Assembly (NCBI RefSeq): GCF_006716645.1
Contig: NZ_VFPL01000001.1
Span: 1,922,001-1,986,000 of the forward strand
Source: Arcticibacter tournemirensis
Lineage (GTDB): Bacteria; Bacteroidota; Bacteroidia; Sphingobacteriales; Sphingobacteriaceae
Direction of reading: 5' to 3'
DNA: 64,000 nt
The notes beneath the pieces are model-generated. The model saw nothing but the letters and a program-made list of their open reading frames with translations. It did no database searches and was not told the origin of the DNA. Positions 51,694 to 60,205 of this stretch are shown one piece after another (positions within the stretch are counted from its first letter, which is position 1; every line of letters starts with the position of its first letter). Position numbers and translations under genes: made by a program.

Positions 51694-51752
51694 AGCGTAA
51701 GTATAGGATATAATTGAAAATTATCAGAAGAAATAACAGAACCAAAATGATG

Positions 51753-51760
51753 TACATTTG
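51753..51760 (+). promoter_or_regulatory. Minus-7 element of the beta-helix protein gene
   Basis: TACATTTG matches TAnnTTTG 19 bp before ATG 51780. No TTTG at ideal distance. It rules against the longer frame starting at 51714. Confidence 0.55.
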
Positions 51761-51779
51761 GCGAATAAAGCATTGCAAT

Positions 51780-53465
51780 ATGAAGATGAGGTTGTTCTTG
51801 TCGATAATTTTTACGACCTGCGCGATAAACCAATTAAATGCCCAGATGTGGAGGAGTGAGCTCTATCCTGCAAACTGGAAGTCTTCGCAGGATAAGACCT
51901 TCTATTCAGATATGCTTATCCAGGATTTTTCATACGCAGGGTACCACCGTGGAGAAAAAGAAATACCGTCTGACTTTAAAACCGTGATGGATGTAACTAA
52001 ATCTCCTTATAACGCTGATAATACCGGAAAAGAGGATGTTACTTCAGTACTCCAAAGGGCAATCGATGATGCCGGTTCTGTAAAGGGTGGCTGCGTGGTT
52101 TATCTGCCTGAAGGTATTTACAAGGTAAGTGTTACCACCGGCAAGAGCTACTGCTTAATTCTGGCGCATTCAAATATAGTGTTAAAGGGAGCCGGAGCGG
52201 AAAAGACATTTATACTTAACAGTTCTGCAGCCATGCGCAGTAAAGCGATTGTGAGAATCGCACCTGCAAACTCTTCCCCGCCGCTTGTGCAGGGAAAACA
52301 GCTAATCACCAAAGATCTGCTAAGCCCTTCAATGATAGTTCCCGTACAGAGTACAAATGGCTTTAAACCCGGCGACATGGTTCTCATCAGCAATGAAATT
52401 GATAACGAATGGATAACAGAACACCACATGCTTAAATACTGGAAAGATATGGGCCGGCAACTGGGTGGGCAGAAGTACTACCGGGAAATAGTGAAAGTTA
52501 ATTCCGCTTCAAATGAATTGACGATCGATATCCCGATTCGCTATACATTGAAGATGGCTCAGAAGGCGGGTGTATCTATAGCTCCTGCTATGTTGCGGGA
52601 AGTAGGTATTGAGAATTTATCAATCGGGAATAAGGAGATCTCAGAGGAAGGTGACTGGACAGAAGAATCTTATAAGATCAGAGAGAATCCCTCTTATCAA
52701 AGTCACGACTCATGGGCCATTGCTATGGAGAAGGTATCCAACGGCTGGATTCGCAGGGTTGCGTCGTATTGCCCTGCAGGAAATAGCTCTCAGGCACATC
52801 TTCTTTCAAACGGTATAAAGGTTTCTCAAACCAAAAATATCAGCATCATAGAGTGCAATTTTAAAAAGCCGCAATATGGGGGCGGGGGCGGAAATGGCTA
52901 TATGTACCGGATTATGGGTAACGAAACCCTTATTAAAGATTGTGTTGCGGAATTCAGCAGGCATGGCTTTGTGTTGTCGGGAATGACAGCATCAGGTAAT
53001 GTATTCCTTAATTGCCTTGATAAAGATTCAGGGTGGCAGACAGGCACAACGGGAAACGAAAAGACCAGCGGTAGCGGCAGCGACCATCATATGCATTTTA
53101 GCCATTCAAACCTGTTCGATCGCTGTACCGTCGAAAATAGTTTCTTTGCTGCGGGTTGGCGTAAATGGGGTGGATCGGCTATTCATGGAATTACGGGCGC
53201 CCACAGTGTATACTGGAGCCTGAGGAGTAACGGCACTCAAGCTTACGCCGTGCAAACCCAGCAAGGGCGCTATGGCTACGTTATTGGAACTTCAGGAAAT
53301 AAACCCGATGTGTGCACTTTAGCCTGGGAGCCTGGAACTGAATGGATTACCGATCCGGTGGATTTTGTAGAAGGGAAGGGGAAGGGAGAGGATCTGGACC
53401 CGCAGTCTCTTTACCTGGATCAGTGTAACAGGCGGCTGAGGTCAAATGTTCCTCTTAGACGATGA
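51780..53465 (+). CDS. Secreted parallel beta-helix (pectate lyase superfamily) protein
   Basis: 561 residues from ATG 51780, which directly starts a signal peptide (MKMRLFLSIIFTTCAINQLNAQ). The start is set by the promoter box at 51753. The N-terminal region has the GH28/pectate-lyase-3 entry motif (YNADNTGKEDVTSVLQRAID, GGCVVYLPEGIYKVS). Long right-handed beta-helix repeats follow (EVGIENLSIGNKEIS, SIIECNFKKPQYGG, FVLSGMTASGNVFLNC, FDRCTVENSFFAAGW). It is probably a polysaccharide lyase or hydrolase. The substrate cannot be told from the sequence. It is divergent from the metal-efflux operon. Confidence 0.82.
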   Translation: MKMRLFLSIIFTTCAINQLNAQMWRSELYPANWKSSQDKTFYSDMLIQDFSYAGYHRGEKEIPSDFKTVMDVTKSPYNADNTGKEDVTSVLQRAIDDAGSVKGGCVVYLPEGIYKVSVTTGKSYCLILAHSNIVLKGAGAEKTFILNSSAAMRSKAIVRIAPANSSPPLVQGKQLITKDLLSPSMIVPVQSTNGFKPGDMVLISNEIDNEWITEHHMLKYWKDMGRQLGGQKYYREIVKVNSASNELTIDIPIRYTLKMAQKAGVSIAPAMLREVGIENLSIGNKEISEEGDWTEESYKIRENPSYQSHDSWAIAMEKVSNGWIRRVASYCPAGNSSQAHLLSNGIKVSQTKNISIIECNFKKPQYGGGGGNGYMYRIMGNETLIKDCVAEFSRHGFVLSGMTASGNVFLNCLDKDSGWQTGTTGNEKTSGSGSDHHMHFSHSNLFDRCTVENSFFAAGWRKWGGSAIHGITGAHSVYWSLRSNGTQAYAVQTQQGRYGYVIGTSGNKPDVCTLAWEPGTEWITDPVDFVEGKGKGEDLDPQSLYLDQCNRRLRSNVPLRR

Positions 53466-53490
53466 TGCGAATGAGATAAGAAAGACAGGA

Positions 53491-53550
53491 GAATGATTCG
53501 GTGTTTCTTCCGGAAAGCTTTGGGGTGAGAGCACTCATCCCGAATCATTC
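53491..53550 (+). terminator. Nested hairpin after the beta-helix gene
   Basis: GAATGATTCGG (53491-53501) pairs with CCGAATCATTC (53540-53550). Inside it GGGGTGAG (53522-53529) can pair with CTCATCCC (53534-53541). There is no T tract, so it may be a factor-dependent terminator or an mRNA 3' stabiliser. Confidence 0.5.
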
Positions 53551-53614
53551 CCCTCGCATATCAGAAGAAGGATGGTCGAGATCCAACCCTTTTCCCCGAT
53601 ATTTTCTGTATCGG

Positions 53615-53645
53615 TTTGCTTAAAGAAATGCTTTATGCTATTTTG
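53615..53645 (+). promoter_or_regulatory. Likely promoter of the deacetylase gene
   Basis: TTTG at 53615-53618, a 20-bp spacer and TATTTTG at 53639-53645, one T short of TAnnTTTG. The ATG follows at 53663. Confidence 0.4.
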
Positions 53646-53662
53646 CAGCTTTATTGATACTG

Positions 53663-54550
53663 ATGATAAAGAAATTCCTTACTTGTATTCTATCTCCTTG
53701 CTTAATTCTGTTTATCACTTCCTGCCAGCAAGACGTTAAAAATGCTTCCTCCGATCAGGCTGATTCGACAAAAAGCGATTCTTCTGCAACAGTCACAGAA
53801 ACAGCTGTTTCATCTGATAAGCAACGTGTACCTGCTGACGCTGCTGCCATACTTGCACGTAAGCAAGTCCCTATCCTGTGTTATCATCAGATACGCGACT
53901 GGAAGCCGAGAGATTCAAAGGGCGCCAAAGATTACATTGTTCCGGTAAGTACGTTTAAGGAGCATATCAAAATGCTGGCGGATAGTGGCTATCATTCTGT
54001 TCTTCCCGAGCAGGTGTATAACTATCTTTTGTACGGCGACCCATTGCCTCCCAAACCGGTTATGATCACATTTGACGACAATGAGGAAAATCAGTTTGTG
54101 ATTGCGAACGCTGAATTAAAGAAATATGGATTTAAGGCTGTGTATTTTATCATGACTGTTTCGCTTGGCCGGCCAAACTATATGAGCCGCGAACAGGTAA
54201 AGCAGTTGTCGGATGAAGGAAATACTATAGCCAGCCACACCTGGGATCATCATAACGTGAAAAAGTATCAGGGGGAGGACTGGGTGACTCAAATAGAGAA
54301 GCCAACTAAAACCTTGAAAGAGATCACCGGGAAAGAGATAGAGTATTTTGCCTATCCCTTCGGTTTGTGGAACAAGGAAGCTATTCCCGAGTTAAAGAAG
54401 AGAGGTATGAAAGCAGCGTTTATACTTGCTACCAAGAGAGACGATGCCGATCCTTTATTCACCATCCGAAGGATCATAGCCAGCGGATATTGGAGCGCCA
54501 GGACGCTGCACAACAGTATGGTTAACAGCTTTGGGGAGAAAAGGAATTAA
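53663..54550 (+). CDS. Polysaccharide deacetylase lipoprotein (CE4/NodB fold)
   Basis: 295 residues from ATG 53663 (TTG 53654 is in frame but unlikely). Signal peptide with lipobox FITSC, then a Ser/Asp/Thr-rich linker to about residue 65. The NodB domain shows PILCYHQI, the catalytic MITFDDN, the metal-binding pair in SHTWDHH and YFAYPFG. It de-N-acetylates or de-O-acetylates a surface or exogenous polysaccharide. Lipid-anchored forms like this include PgaB-type enzymes, but no PgaB C-terminal domain is present. Confidence 0.88.
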   Translation: MIKKFLTCILSPCLILFITSCQQDVKNASSDQADSTKSDSSATVTETAVSSDKQRVPADAAAILARKQVPILCYHQIRDWKPRDSKGAKDYIVPVSTFKEHIKMLADSGYHSVLPEQVYNYLLYGDPLPPKPVMITFDDNEENQFVIANAELKKYGFKAVYFIMTVSLGRPNYMSREQVKQLSDEGNTIASHTWDHHNVKKYQGEDWVTQIEKPTKTLKEITGKEIEYFAYPFGLWNKEAIPELKKRGMKAAFILATKRDDADPLFTIRRIIASGYWSARTLHNSMVNSFGEKRN

Positions 54551-54599
54551 GAACAGATGTCGTTGTTGTACTAGATTTTACAACAACATCTGTTCTTAA
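54547..54599. terminator. Bidirectional terminator hairpin
   Basis: TTAAGAACAGATGT (54547-54560) pairs with ACATCTGTTCTTAA (54586-54599), extended inward by GTTGTTGTA/TACAACAAC with a bulge. It overlaps the deacetylase stop codon and lies 10 bp from the convergent esterase stop. Confidence 0.75.
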
Positions 54600-54609
54600 C
54601 TAAACAGTC

Positions 54610-56616
54610 TTATTTTTTTCCGGCGGTTATACCTTTCCAGTCATCTGTACGGAAAGGAGAAGCGGGAAGCCCGGCTACGTTATATAAATTCCCGGATGGA
54701 TTGTTAGCCCAATTGTATCTTACTGCAACAGGGTTGGGAACCTGCGGACTTGAAACGACCACCGTGTTTCCAACGATCTTTGCCTGCGCCCAATAGAATT
54801 TTTGGTCACTTCCCGCAATAGCAAATCCCTTTAGCTCATTTCCCCCCTTTATGCTCAAACCCTTGTCTGTATGCTTGAAGCTGAGGCGGACAGTATTATT
54901 TTCAATTTTATTCGATTCGTATATAGGTCCCGAATAGGCAATCTTCTCGCCGTAAACATTAGCCCTGGCAATAAGGGCAAGACGTCTGCCAACCTCTTGT
55001 TTATTTTTGGGATGAATATCCTTTTCTTCACCGATGTCAATAGTGACAGCCATTCCGGTGTTCGGTAAAGAAAGGGTCATCTTCTGTGCTTCCCGAAGCT
55101 CGGCCCATTCCGACTCTACCGGCTGATCATTGGCTTTCATGAAATTAGCAAGCTGCACAAAGTAGAAAGGAAAGTCGCCTCTGTTCCAGCTTTTGCGCCA
55201 GTCGCTTATCATTAAAGGAAAAAGCTCGCGGTACTGATAGGCACGGCTGGCATTGCTTTCTCCCTGGTACCAGATCGCCCCTCTTATGGCATAAGGAACA
55301 ATAGGATTGATCATGGCGTTGTACAGAACGGTAGGCCTGTTGGGTCCGGTATTCACTACCGGCATAGAAGGCAGATCGGTTAAAGATGCACCTTTTTTGA
55401 ATTTCCATTCACCGGCAAGTTCCACCTTTTCACCCGAAGCGTTCTTTACAAAGACTTTTTTTGCTTCTCCATAGATTCCTCCGTTACCACTTCCGTCATA
55501 TACTCTCACGGTGACATAGTTTTCGCCTTCTTTGACCAGGTTACCGGGAACGGTATAGGTGCGGGGTTTATCCCATCCTTCTGTTTTTCCAATTTCTGTT
55601 CCGTTGAAAAAGGTATAATCATTATCATCAATAGGGCCAAGGCTTAAAGTTAAGTCCTTTCCGGCCCATGCCGCCGGAACGGTAAATGTTTTACGGAACC
55701 AGACAATCCCGTCGAATTCGCCTAAGCCAGCGCTTTCCCAGGTGGCTGGCAATGTCATCGTTTGCCAGTCTGAAACATTTTGCCCGGTAGCTGCCCAGAT
55801 CGCCTTGCCTCCTTCATAGCCCTGATCTTTTGCGTTCAGCGCTGCCGTCCATACTTTGAGTGCCGCCTGGTATTTTACTTCTTCACTTCCATCGCCGTTG
55901 CGGTCGTTTTCCATTTTCTGCACTGCCGAAGCAAAGTCGGACATCTTCTTTAAAGAGGGCCCGCTTGTCCACGCCTCAGCGATGGTTCCGCCCCATGATG
56001 TATGGATCAGTCCGATAGGGATGTGCTTGCTTTCGTAGATATTCCTTGCAAAGAAGTAGGCCACAGAAGAAAAGTTCTCTACAGTATTGGGAGAACATAG
56101 CTGCCAGCTACCTCCGTCAATTTTTACATCGCTAAGAGGAGCGGTACTGGTTGCTTTTTGCACCTGCAATAAACGGATTTCAGGAAAGGTGGCTGATTGT
56201 ATTTCTTTCTCATAATTATTGATTTTCCCCCAGCCGGCCAAAGGCATTTCCATATTGGACTGGCCTGAACAAACCCATACTTCGCCGATAAGGATGTTGC
56301 TTAAAGTGAGTGTTTCCCCATCGTCGAAAGTAATGGAATAGGGGCCGCCGTAGGAGGGTGTACTCACTGCGATCTTCCAGTTTCCTTTGCTATCGGGTTT
56401 TGCAATGTAGCTTTTGCCGTTCCAGGAGGTTCTGATTTTTACCTCTTTCTTTGAATCGGTCGAACCCCAGAGTGGCGCGTTGTCTTTCTGCTGCAGAACC
56501 ATGTTGTTGCTGAAAAATGCAGGCAATGTGACCTTCGCTTCAGTATGCCATGGCAGCAGTGCGAGATGCCCGACCACAAAAGCGAAGAGAAGTGATCTTT
56601 TAGTGTACGTGTTCAT
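54610..56616 (-). CDS. Sialate O-acetylesterase family protein
   Basis: 668 residues from ATG 56616, which begins a signal peptide (cut near HTEA). The SGNH esterase fold is split in two (SASA domain): the catalytic Ser block is VCSGQSNMEMP and the later block IWYQGESNASRAYQYRELFP. Between the halves is an inserted GH2-like sugar-binding jelly roll (about 280-400: WFRKTFTVPAAWAGKDLTLSL, VTVRVYDGSGNGGIYG). It removes O-acetyl groups from sialic acid or other sugars, such as plant or host glycans, in the periplasm. Convergent with the deacetylase gene. Confidence 0.9.
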   Translation of the reverse strand: MNTYTKRSLLFAFVVGHLALLPWHTEAKVTLPAFFSNNMVLQQKDNAPLWGSTDSKKEVKIRTSWNGKSYIAKPDSKGNWKIAVSTPSYGGPYSITFDDGETLTLSNILIGEVWVCSGQSNMEMPLAGWGKINNYEKEIQSATFPEIRLLQVQKATSTAPLSDVKIDGGSWQLCSPNTVENFSSVAYFFARNIYESKHIPIGLIHTSWGGTIAEAWTSGPSLKKMSDFASAVQKMENDRNGDGSEEVKYQAALKVWTAALNAKDQGYEGGKAIWAATGQNVSDWQTMTLPATWESAGLGEFDGIVWFRKTFTVPAAWAGKDLTLSLGPIDDNDYTFFNGTEIGKTEGWDKPRTYTVPGNLVKEGENYVTVRVYDGSGNGGIYGEAKKVFVKNASGEKVELAGEWKFKKGASLTDLPSMPVVNTGPNRPTVLYNAMINPIVPYAIRGAIWYQGESNASRAYQYRELFPLMISDWRKSWNRGDFPFYFVQLANFMKANDQPVESEWAELREAQKMTLSLPNTGMAVTIDIGEEKDIHPKNKQEVGRRLALIARANVYGEKIAYSGPIYESNKIENNTVRLSFKHTDKGLSIKGGNELKGFAIAGSDQKFYWAQAKIVGNTVVVSSPQVPNPVAVRYNWANNPSGNLYNVAGLPASPFRTDDWKGITAGKK

Positions 56617-56807
56617 TGATATTAATGGTTGGTTAATTGTTTTTTTCGCCCTGGGTTTTAAGACAAGACTATACAAACCTACATAATTATTACTTCAAGT
56701 CAGCGCTGGTGTCGGTTCGGAATGAAAAAGCTGGCATTATCATTGCTTAAACAACACTAAGCCTGTGATTTAAATAGAATATTGAAGGGCGGGTTAAAAT
56801 CAGGATT

Positions 56808-57020
56808 ATGGAAGCTACACAGCATCTGCGCAACCTTGGTGATGAAGTAATAAGGGTTGAGTCATTATATTTAAGTTTAAAGATCGGCAAGGCACTAGCC
56901 GGTGAACGGTTCTTAAAAGAGAAAGAATTATCAGAAGCAGAAGAACTGTGGAAAGATATCAATAAGGAATACTATAGTTTTCTGGCGTTCCTTCAATCAA
57001 GGGACGGCATAGCCGCCTGA
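56808..57020 (+). CDS. Small helical protein, unknown
   Basis: 70 residues, charged and helical (HLRNLGDEVIRVESLYLSLKIG, FLKEKELSEAEELWKDINKEY), no signal peptide. It starts at ATG 56808 and ends 5 bp before the next gene, so the two form an operon. No family recognised. Confidence 0.6.
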   Translation: MEATQHLRNLGDEVIRVESLYLSLKIGKALAGERFLKEKELSEAEELWKDINKEYYSFLAFLQSRDGIAA

Positions 57021-57025
57021 TCGTT

Positions 57026-57415
57026 ATGGCAATAGACAACACCCGCTTGTTTTCAGTACAACATAAGGTACTGGAGATATATGAAAATAGTACACTGGAT
57101 TATTACCTTCTGGAAGGGGATGTTCCGGTAATTTCCCAAAGTAGCTTATTGGATTTTCTCGGAATCCAGGCAGACGACGTAGGAAATGTGTTTTTTCCCG
57201 AACAGAAAGATATCGTTTTATTTACGACCTCTGAGAACGTTCGTGAGACGGGAATCCCTGTTGAGCTAATCCCCCTGTTATGTGCCGGTTTTGCGGAGCA
57301 TGGGATTAACGATCCCTTGTATAAGCAGAACTCCTACAACGCTTTAAGGCTGATGATCGGGCTGTCATTGTTAGGGCTCGACAGGCTGATAGATGAAACC
57401 CCCTCTGCAAAATAA
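57026..57415 (+). CDS. Hypothetical protein, second gene of a small pair
   Basis: 129 residues, soluble, mixed alpha/beta (LFSVQHKVLEIYENSTLDYYLLEGDVPVISQSSLLDFLGIQ), with a helical C-terminal half (YNALRLMIGLSLLGLDRLIDE). The first half recalls the start of phage antirepressor-like proteins, but the resemblance is too weak to assign. Translation is likely coupled to the 70-residue gene just upstream. Confidence 0.6.
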   Translation: MAIDNTRLFSVQHKVLEIYENSTLDYYLLEGDVPVISQSSLLDFLGIQADDVGNVFFPEQKDIVLFTTSENVRETGIPVELIPLLCAGFAEHGINDPLYKQNSYNALRLMIGLSLLGLDRLIDETPSAK

Positions 57416-57528
57416 AGGGTGCAAAAGTGACAGCTAAACCTGCCTTTTTGATCTCATAAAACCTGCCGGAATGTAATTTTTTCAGAGCAGGAGTGTTTTG
57501 TGTCAATATAGGCATTCGCTATTGCGAC

Positions 57529-57543
57529 TGGCACTTTATTTGA
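57529..57543 (+). promoter_or_regulatory. Sigma-54-like sequence ahead of hsp20
   Basis: TGGCAC (57529-57534), five bases, then TTGA (57540-57543). The sigma-54 consensus is TGGCAC-N5-TTGC, so only the last base of the GC element differs. It lies 54 bp before the hsp20 ATG. A chance match is possible, and no enhancer-binding regulator is nearby. Confidence 0.35.
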
Positions 57544-57596
57544 CGCTCCTTTAGCGATTGATTTTTCAAAAAGATAAATTTAAGGAGGACAAAGCT

Positions 57597-58037
57597 ATGT
57601 CACTGGTTAAATTTAACAACGGAAAAAACAGCAATGCATTAGTCCCAGGGATTGATGACATTTTTGAATCTTTCTTTAACGATTCCTTTTTTTCAGACAG
57701 AATGGTATCAAGAGTTCCCGCTGTGAACATCTGTGAGACCCAGGACCACTACAACATTGAACTTGCAGCTCCGGGACTGAAGAAGGAGGATTTCAGAGTT
57801 CAGCTTGACAGGAATATTCTGACAATATCAGTTGAGCAGAAGTCTGAAAATACTGAAAAGAACAGGAAGTATAACAAACGCGAATTTAACTATACTTCTT
57901 TTGTTCGTTCGTTTGCGCTGCCTGAAAGTGCGGATGACGCACACATCGAAGCGGAATATCATGACGGTGTATTGAAGATCGACGTCGCTAAAAAAGAAGA
58001 AGCAAAGACGATGACCCGTCAGATAGAGATTAAATAA
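57597..58037 (+). CDS. Hsp20/alpha-crystallin small heat shock protein
   Basis: 146 residues from ATG 57597, which has an unusually good ribosome binding site for this genome (TAAGGAGG, 57581-57588). A longer frame from 57558 would include that site. The alpha-crystallin domain (about 40-140) runs from VPAVNICETQDHYNIELAAPGLKKEDF to GVLKIDVAKKE and ends with the assembly motif IEIK. An ATP-independent holdase that binds unfolding proteins in the cytoplasm. Followed by a strong terminator. Confidence 0.93.
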   Translation: MSLVKFNNGKNSNALVPGIDDIFESFFNDSFFSDRMVSRVPAVNICETQDHYNIELAAPGLKKEDFRVQLDRNILTISVEQKSENTEKNRKYNKREFNYTSFVRSFALPESADDAHIEAEYHDGVLKIDVAKKEEAKTMTRQIEIK

Positions 58038-58065
58038 ACGATTGTAGTACTTGTTAGTATTATGT

Positions 58066-58111
58066 AAAAAAGAAGAGACTGTCCTCACCACCGGGCAGTC
58101 TCTTCTTTTTT
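58066..58111 (+). terminator. Terminator of hsp20
   Basis: A 16-bp stem: AAAAAAGAAGAGACTG (58066-58081) with its complement (58096-58111), ending in T. Confidence 0.9.
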
Positions 58112-58165
58112 GCTGTTATAAGTACTTATCTTAGACATTTAACCAGGTATCGTAAATAAAAAGTA

Positions 58166-58969
58166 ATGAGAAGAATTCCGTTTTTTCAGGTGGACGCCTT
58201 TACCGATAAACCTTTCAAAGGTAACCCTGCCGCTATTTGTCTGCCGGATGAAGAGTTAAGTATGGAGACTATGCAGGCAATAGCTGCAGAGAACAATCTT
58301 GCTGAAACAGCTTTTGTTGTAAAAGCGGCTGAGGGCTTTGATCTAAGATGGTTTACACCCACTGTAGAAATAGACCTATGCGGTCACGCCACGCTGGCTA
58401 CTGCGCACATCCTTTGGGAAGAAGGAATCCTCGATAAATCTGAAATAGCTTCTTTTAATACCCGGAGTGGCGTGCTTACTGCCAGTTTATCAGGCGATTG
58501 GATAGAACTTAATTTTCCTGCCTCCCTGAATAATCCGGCAATCCTTCCCGAAGAGGTAAGTAAGGCGCTGCAAGCAGAACCAGTGCACGTTGTATTTGCC
58601 AGGGATCGTTATATCGTTGAGCTTGAAAAGGCCGAAGACGTTGTGTCTTTGAAGCCCGACTTTGCCGGTCTTAGAGAACATGAAATAGTGATAGTAACCA
58701 GCCCCGCTGATGAAGGATCTCCTTATGATTTTATTTCCCGCACTTTCGCGCCATTGCACGGCATAGATGAAGACCCGGTCACAGGGTCATCACACTGTGC
58801 TCTGGTTCCTTATTATGCAGGGAAGTACGGCAAAAATGAATTCTTCGCTTATCAGGCTTCTGCTCGCGGCGGAGAGCTCAAATTAAGGCACGAGGGCGAC
58901 AGGGTGCTAATGTCGGGGCAGGCAATAACAGTTATTACGGGTACTTTCTTTCCAGGCGGCTCGGCTTAA
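58166..58969 (+). CDS. PhzF family isomerase
   Basis: A 267-residue cytoplasmic protein of the diaminopimelate-epimerase-like fold. Typical features are the start FFQVDAFTDKPFKGNPAAICLP, catalytic Glu E47 in NNLAETAF, the RWFTPTVEIDLCGHATLATAH motif and the C-terminal IDEDPVTGSSHCAL. In Pseudomonas PhzF isomerises a phenazine precursor. No other phenazine genes are here, so this is one of the many family members of unknown substrate. It stands alone after the hsp20 terminator. Confidence 0.9.
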   Translation: MRRIPFFQVDAFTDKPFKGNPAAICLPDEELSMETMQAIAAENNLAETAFVVKAAEGFDLRWFTPTVEIDLCGHATLATAHILWEEGILDKSEIASFNTRSGVLTASLSGDWIELNFPASLNNPAILPEEVSKALQAEPVHVVFARDRYIVELEKAEDVVSLKPDFAGLREHEIVIVTSPADEGSPYDFISRTFAPLHGIDEDPVTGSSHCALVPYYAGKYGKNEFFAYQASARGGELKLRHEGDRVLMSGQAITVITGTFFPGGSA

Positions 58970-59038
58970 TGTAATCATCACATTAGCAAAACGATATATT
59001 AATACCCGACTGTTATCTTGCATAGTAAAAGAAGTATT

Positions 59039-59128
59039 ATGAAAATCAGTTTAAATCCTTTACTGCTGTTTTACTATATCAGGATACGTCTCTTCAGGGT
59101 GGGGATGCGGTCGTTCTTTTTACATTAA
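59039..59128 (+). CDS. Possible 29-residue basic hydrophobic peptide
   Basis: ATG 59039 opens a short frame ending at TAA 59126-59128. The product is hydrophobic and basic (NPLLLFYYIRIRLFRVGMRSF). It lies 17 bp before the glycosyltransferase gene, so it could be a leader peptide or a chance frame. Nothing else supports it. Confidence 0.25.
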   Translation: MKISLNPLLLFYYIRIRLFRVGMRSFFLH

Positions 59129-59145
59129 AAGAACTAGCTTAGTAT

Positions 59146-60183
59146 ATGACGAAGATATTGTATGCCATTCAGGGTACCGGCAACGGTCACTTAAGCCGGG
59201 CTATGGACGTTGTGCCCTGTCTGGAAAAAGTCGCGGAAGTTGATGTACTGATAAGTGGTATTCAGGGCGATTTGATTCTTCCGTTTCCCATTGCCTATAA
59301 GCTTCGCGGGCTAAGTTTCATATTTGGGAAGTCGGGCGGGGTGAACCTTTGGAAAACCTTGATGAAAGCAAACCTTCGTAAGCTGGCAAAGAGTATTAAT
59401 TCGCTTCCCGTTGAAAAGTACGATCTTGTGATCAACGACTTCGAGCCGGTTTCGGCATGGGCCTGTTATCTTAAAAATAAGCCCTGTATAGCGCTAAGTC
59501 ACCAGTCAGCCGTATTGTCTGCCGCTTCTCCCAAACCGCTTCACACCGATATGATTGGAAAGCTGATATTGAATAACTATGCACCCTCCAGCGCCAAATA
59601 TGGATTCCATTTTGCACCGTATAGCGAGAATATATTTACTCCTGTAATCCGGAGGGAAGTCCGGGAGCAGCAAATTTCAGATAAAGGCCACTACACCGTA
59701 TATCTTCCGGCGTACGATGACGACCGGCTCATCAAGCAGTTGTCGAGGTTCAGTGATATACGCTGGCAGGTTTTCAGCAAGCATAATAAGAAACCGCGCG
59801 ATATAAAGAATATTACGATCAGGCCCGTGGAGAGCGAGAAGTTCATCAAAAGTATGGCTGCTTCTGCCGGAGTATTGTGTGGCGCAGGGTTTGAAACCCC
59901 GGCTGAAGCATTATTTATGGGCAAGAAGCTATTGGTGATCCCCATGAAGAATCAGTACGAACAGCATCTGAATGCCGCAGCGCTTAGGTCAATGGGCGTT
60001 CCGGTGATGAAAAGTCTGAAGTCTAAATATGAAGCTGATATTTCTGACTGGCTTTTAAACGGGTCGCCGGTGCCGGTAAACTATCCGGATAATACTCAGG
60101 AGATCGTGAATACGATTGTAGCTAAGCATCGTTTTGATTCGCAAATGGACTGGACTATTGACAATCAGATTGAAATTACCTAA
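59146..60183 (+). CDS. GT-B fold glycosyltransferase (family 28-like)
   Basis: A 345-residue cytoplasmic enzyme resembling MurG/MGDG-synthase-type transferases. The N-terminal glycine-rich loop is AIQGTGNGHLSRAMDV (acceptor side). The C-terminal donor-binding region has VLCGAGFETPAEALFMGKKLLVIPMKNQYEQHLNA. It probably glycosylates a lipid or lipid-linked acceptor. It is 22 bp ahead of a GH1 gene on the same strand, a pairing that suggests making and trimming the same glycoside. Confidence 0.82.
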   Translation: MTKILYAIQGTGNGHLSRAMDVVPCLEKVAEVDVLISGIQGDLILPFPIAYKLRGLSFIFGKSGGVNLWKTLMKANLRKLAKSINSLPVEKYDLVINDFEPVSAWACYLKNKPCIALSHQSAVLSAASPKPLHTDMIGKLILNNYAPSSAKYGFHFAPYSENIFTPVIRREVREQQISDKGHYTVYLPAYDDDRLIKQLSRFSDIRWQVFSKHNKKPRDIKNITIRPVESEKFIKSMAASAGVLCGAGFETPAEALFMGKKLLVIPMKNQYEQHLNAAALRSMGVPVMKSLKSKYEADISDWLLNGSPVPVNYPDNTQEIVNTIVAKHRFDSQMDWTIDNQIEIT

Positions 60184-60205
60184 ACTTATACTTTGAAGGA
60201 GATAA

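Noticed and set aside
58166-58969. Phenazine biosynthesis locus
   Set aside because: Only a lone PhzF-family protein is present. No phzA-G genes are nearby, and the family is widespread outside phenazine producers.
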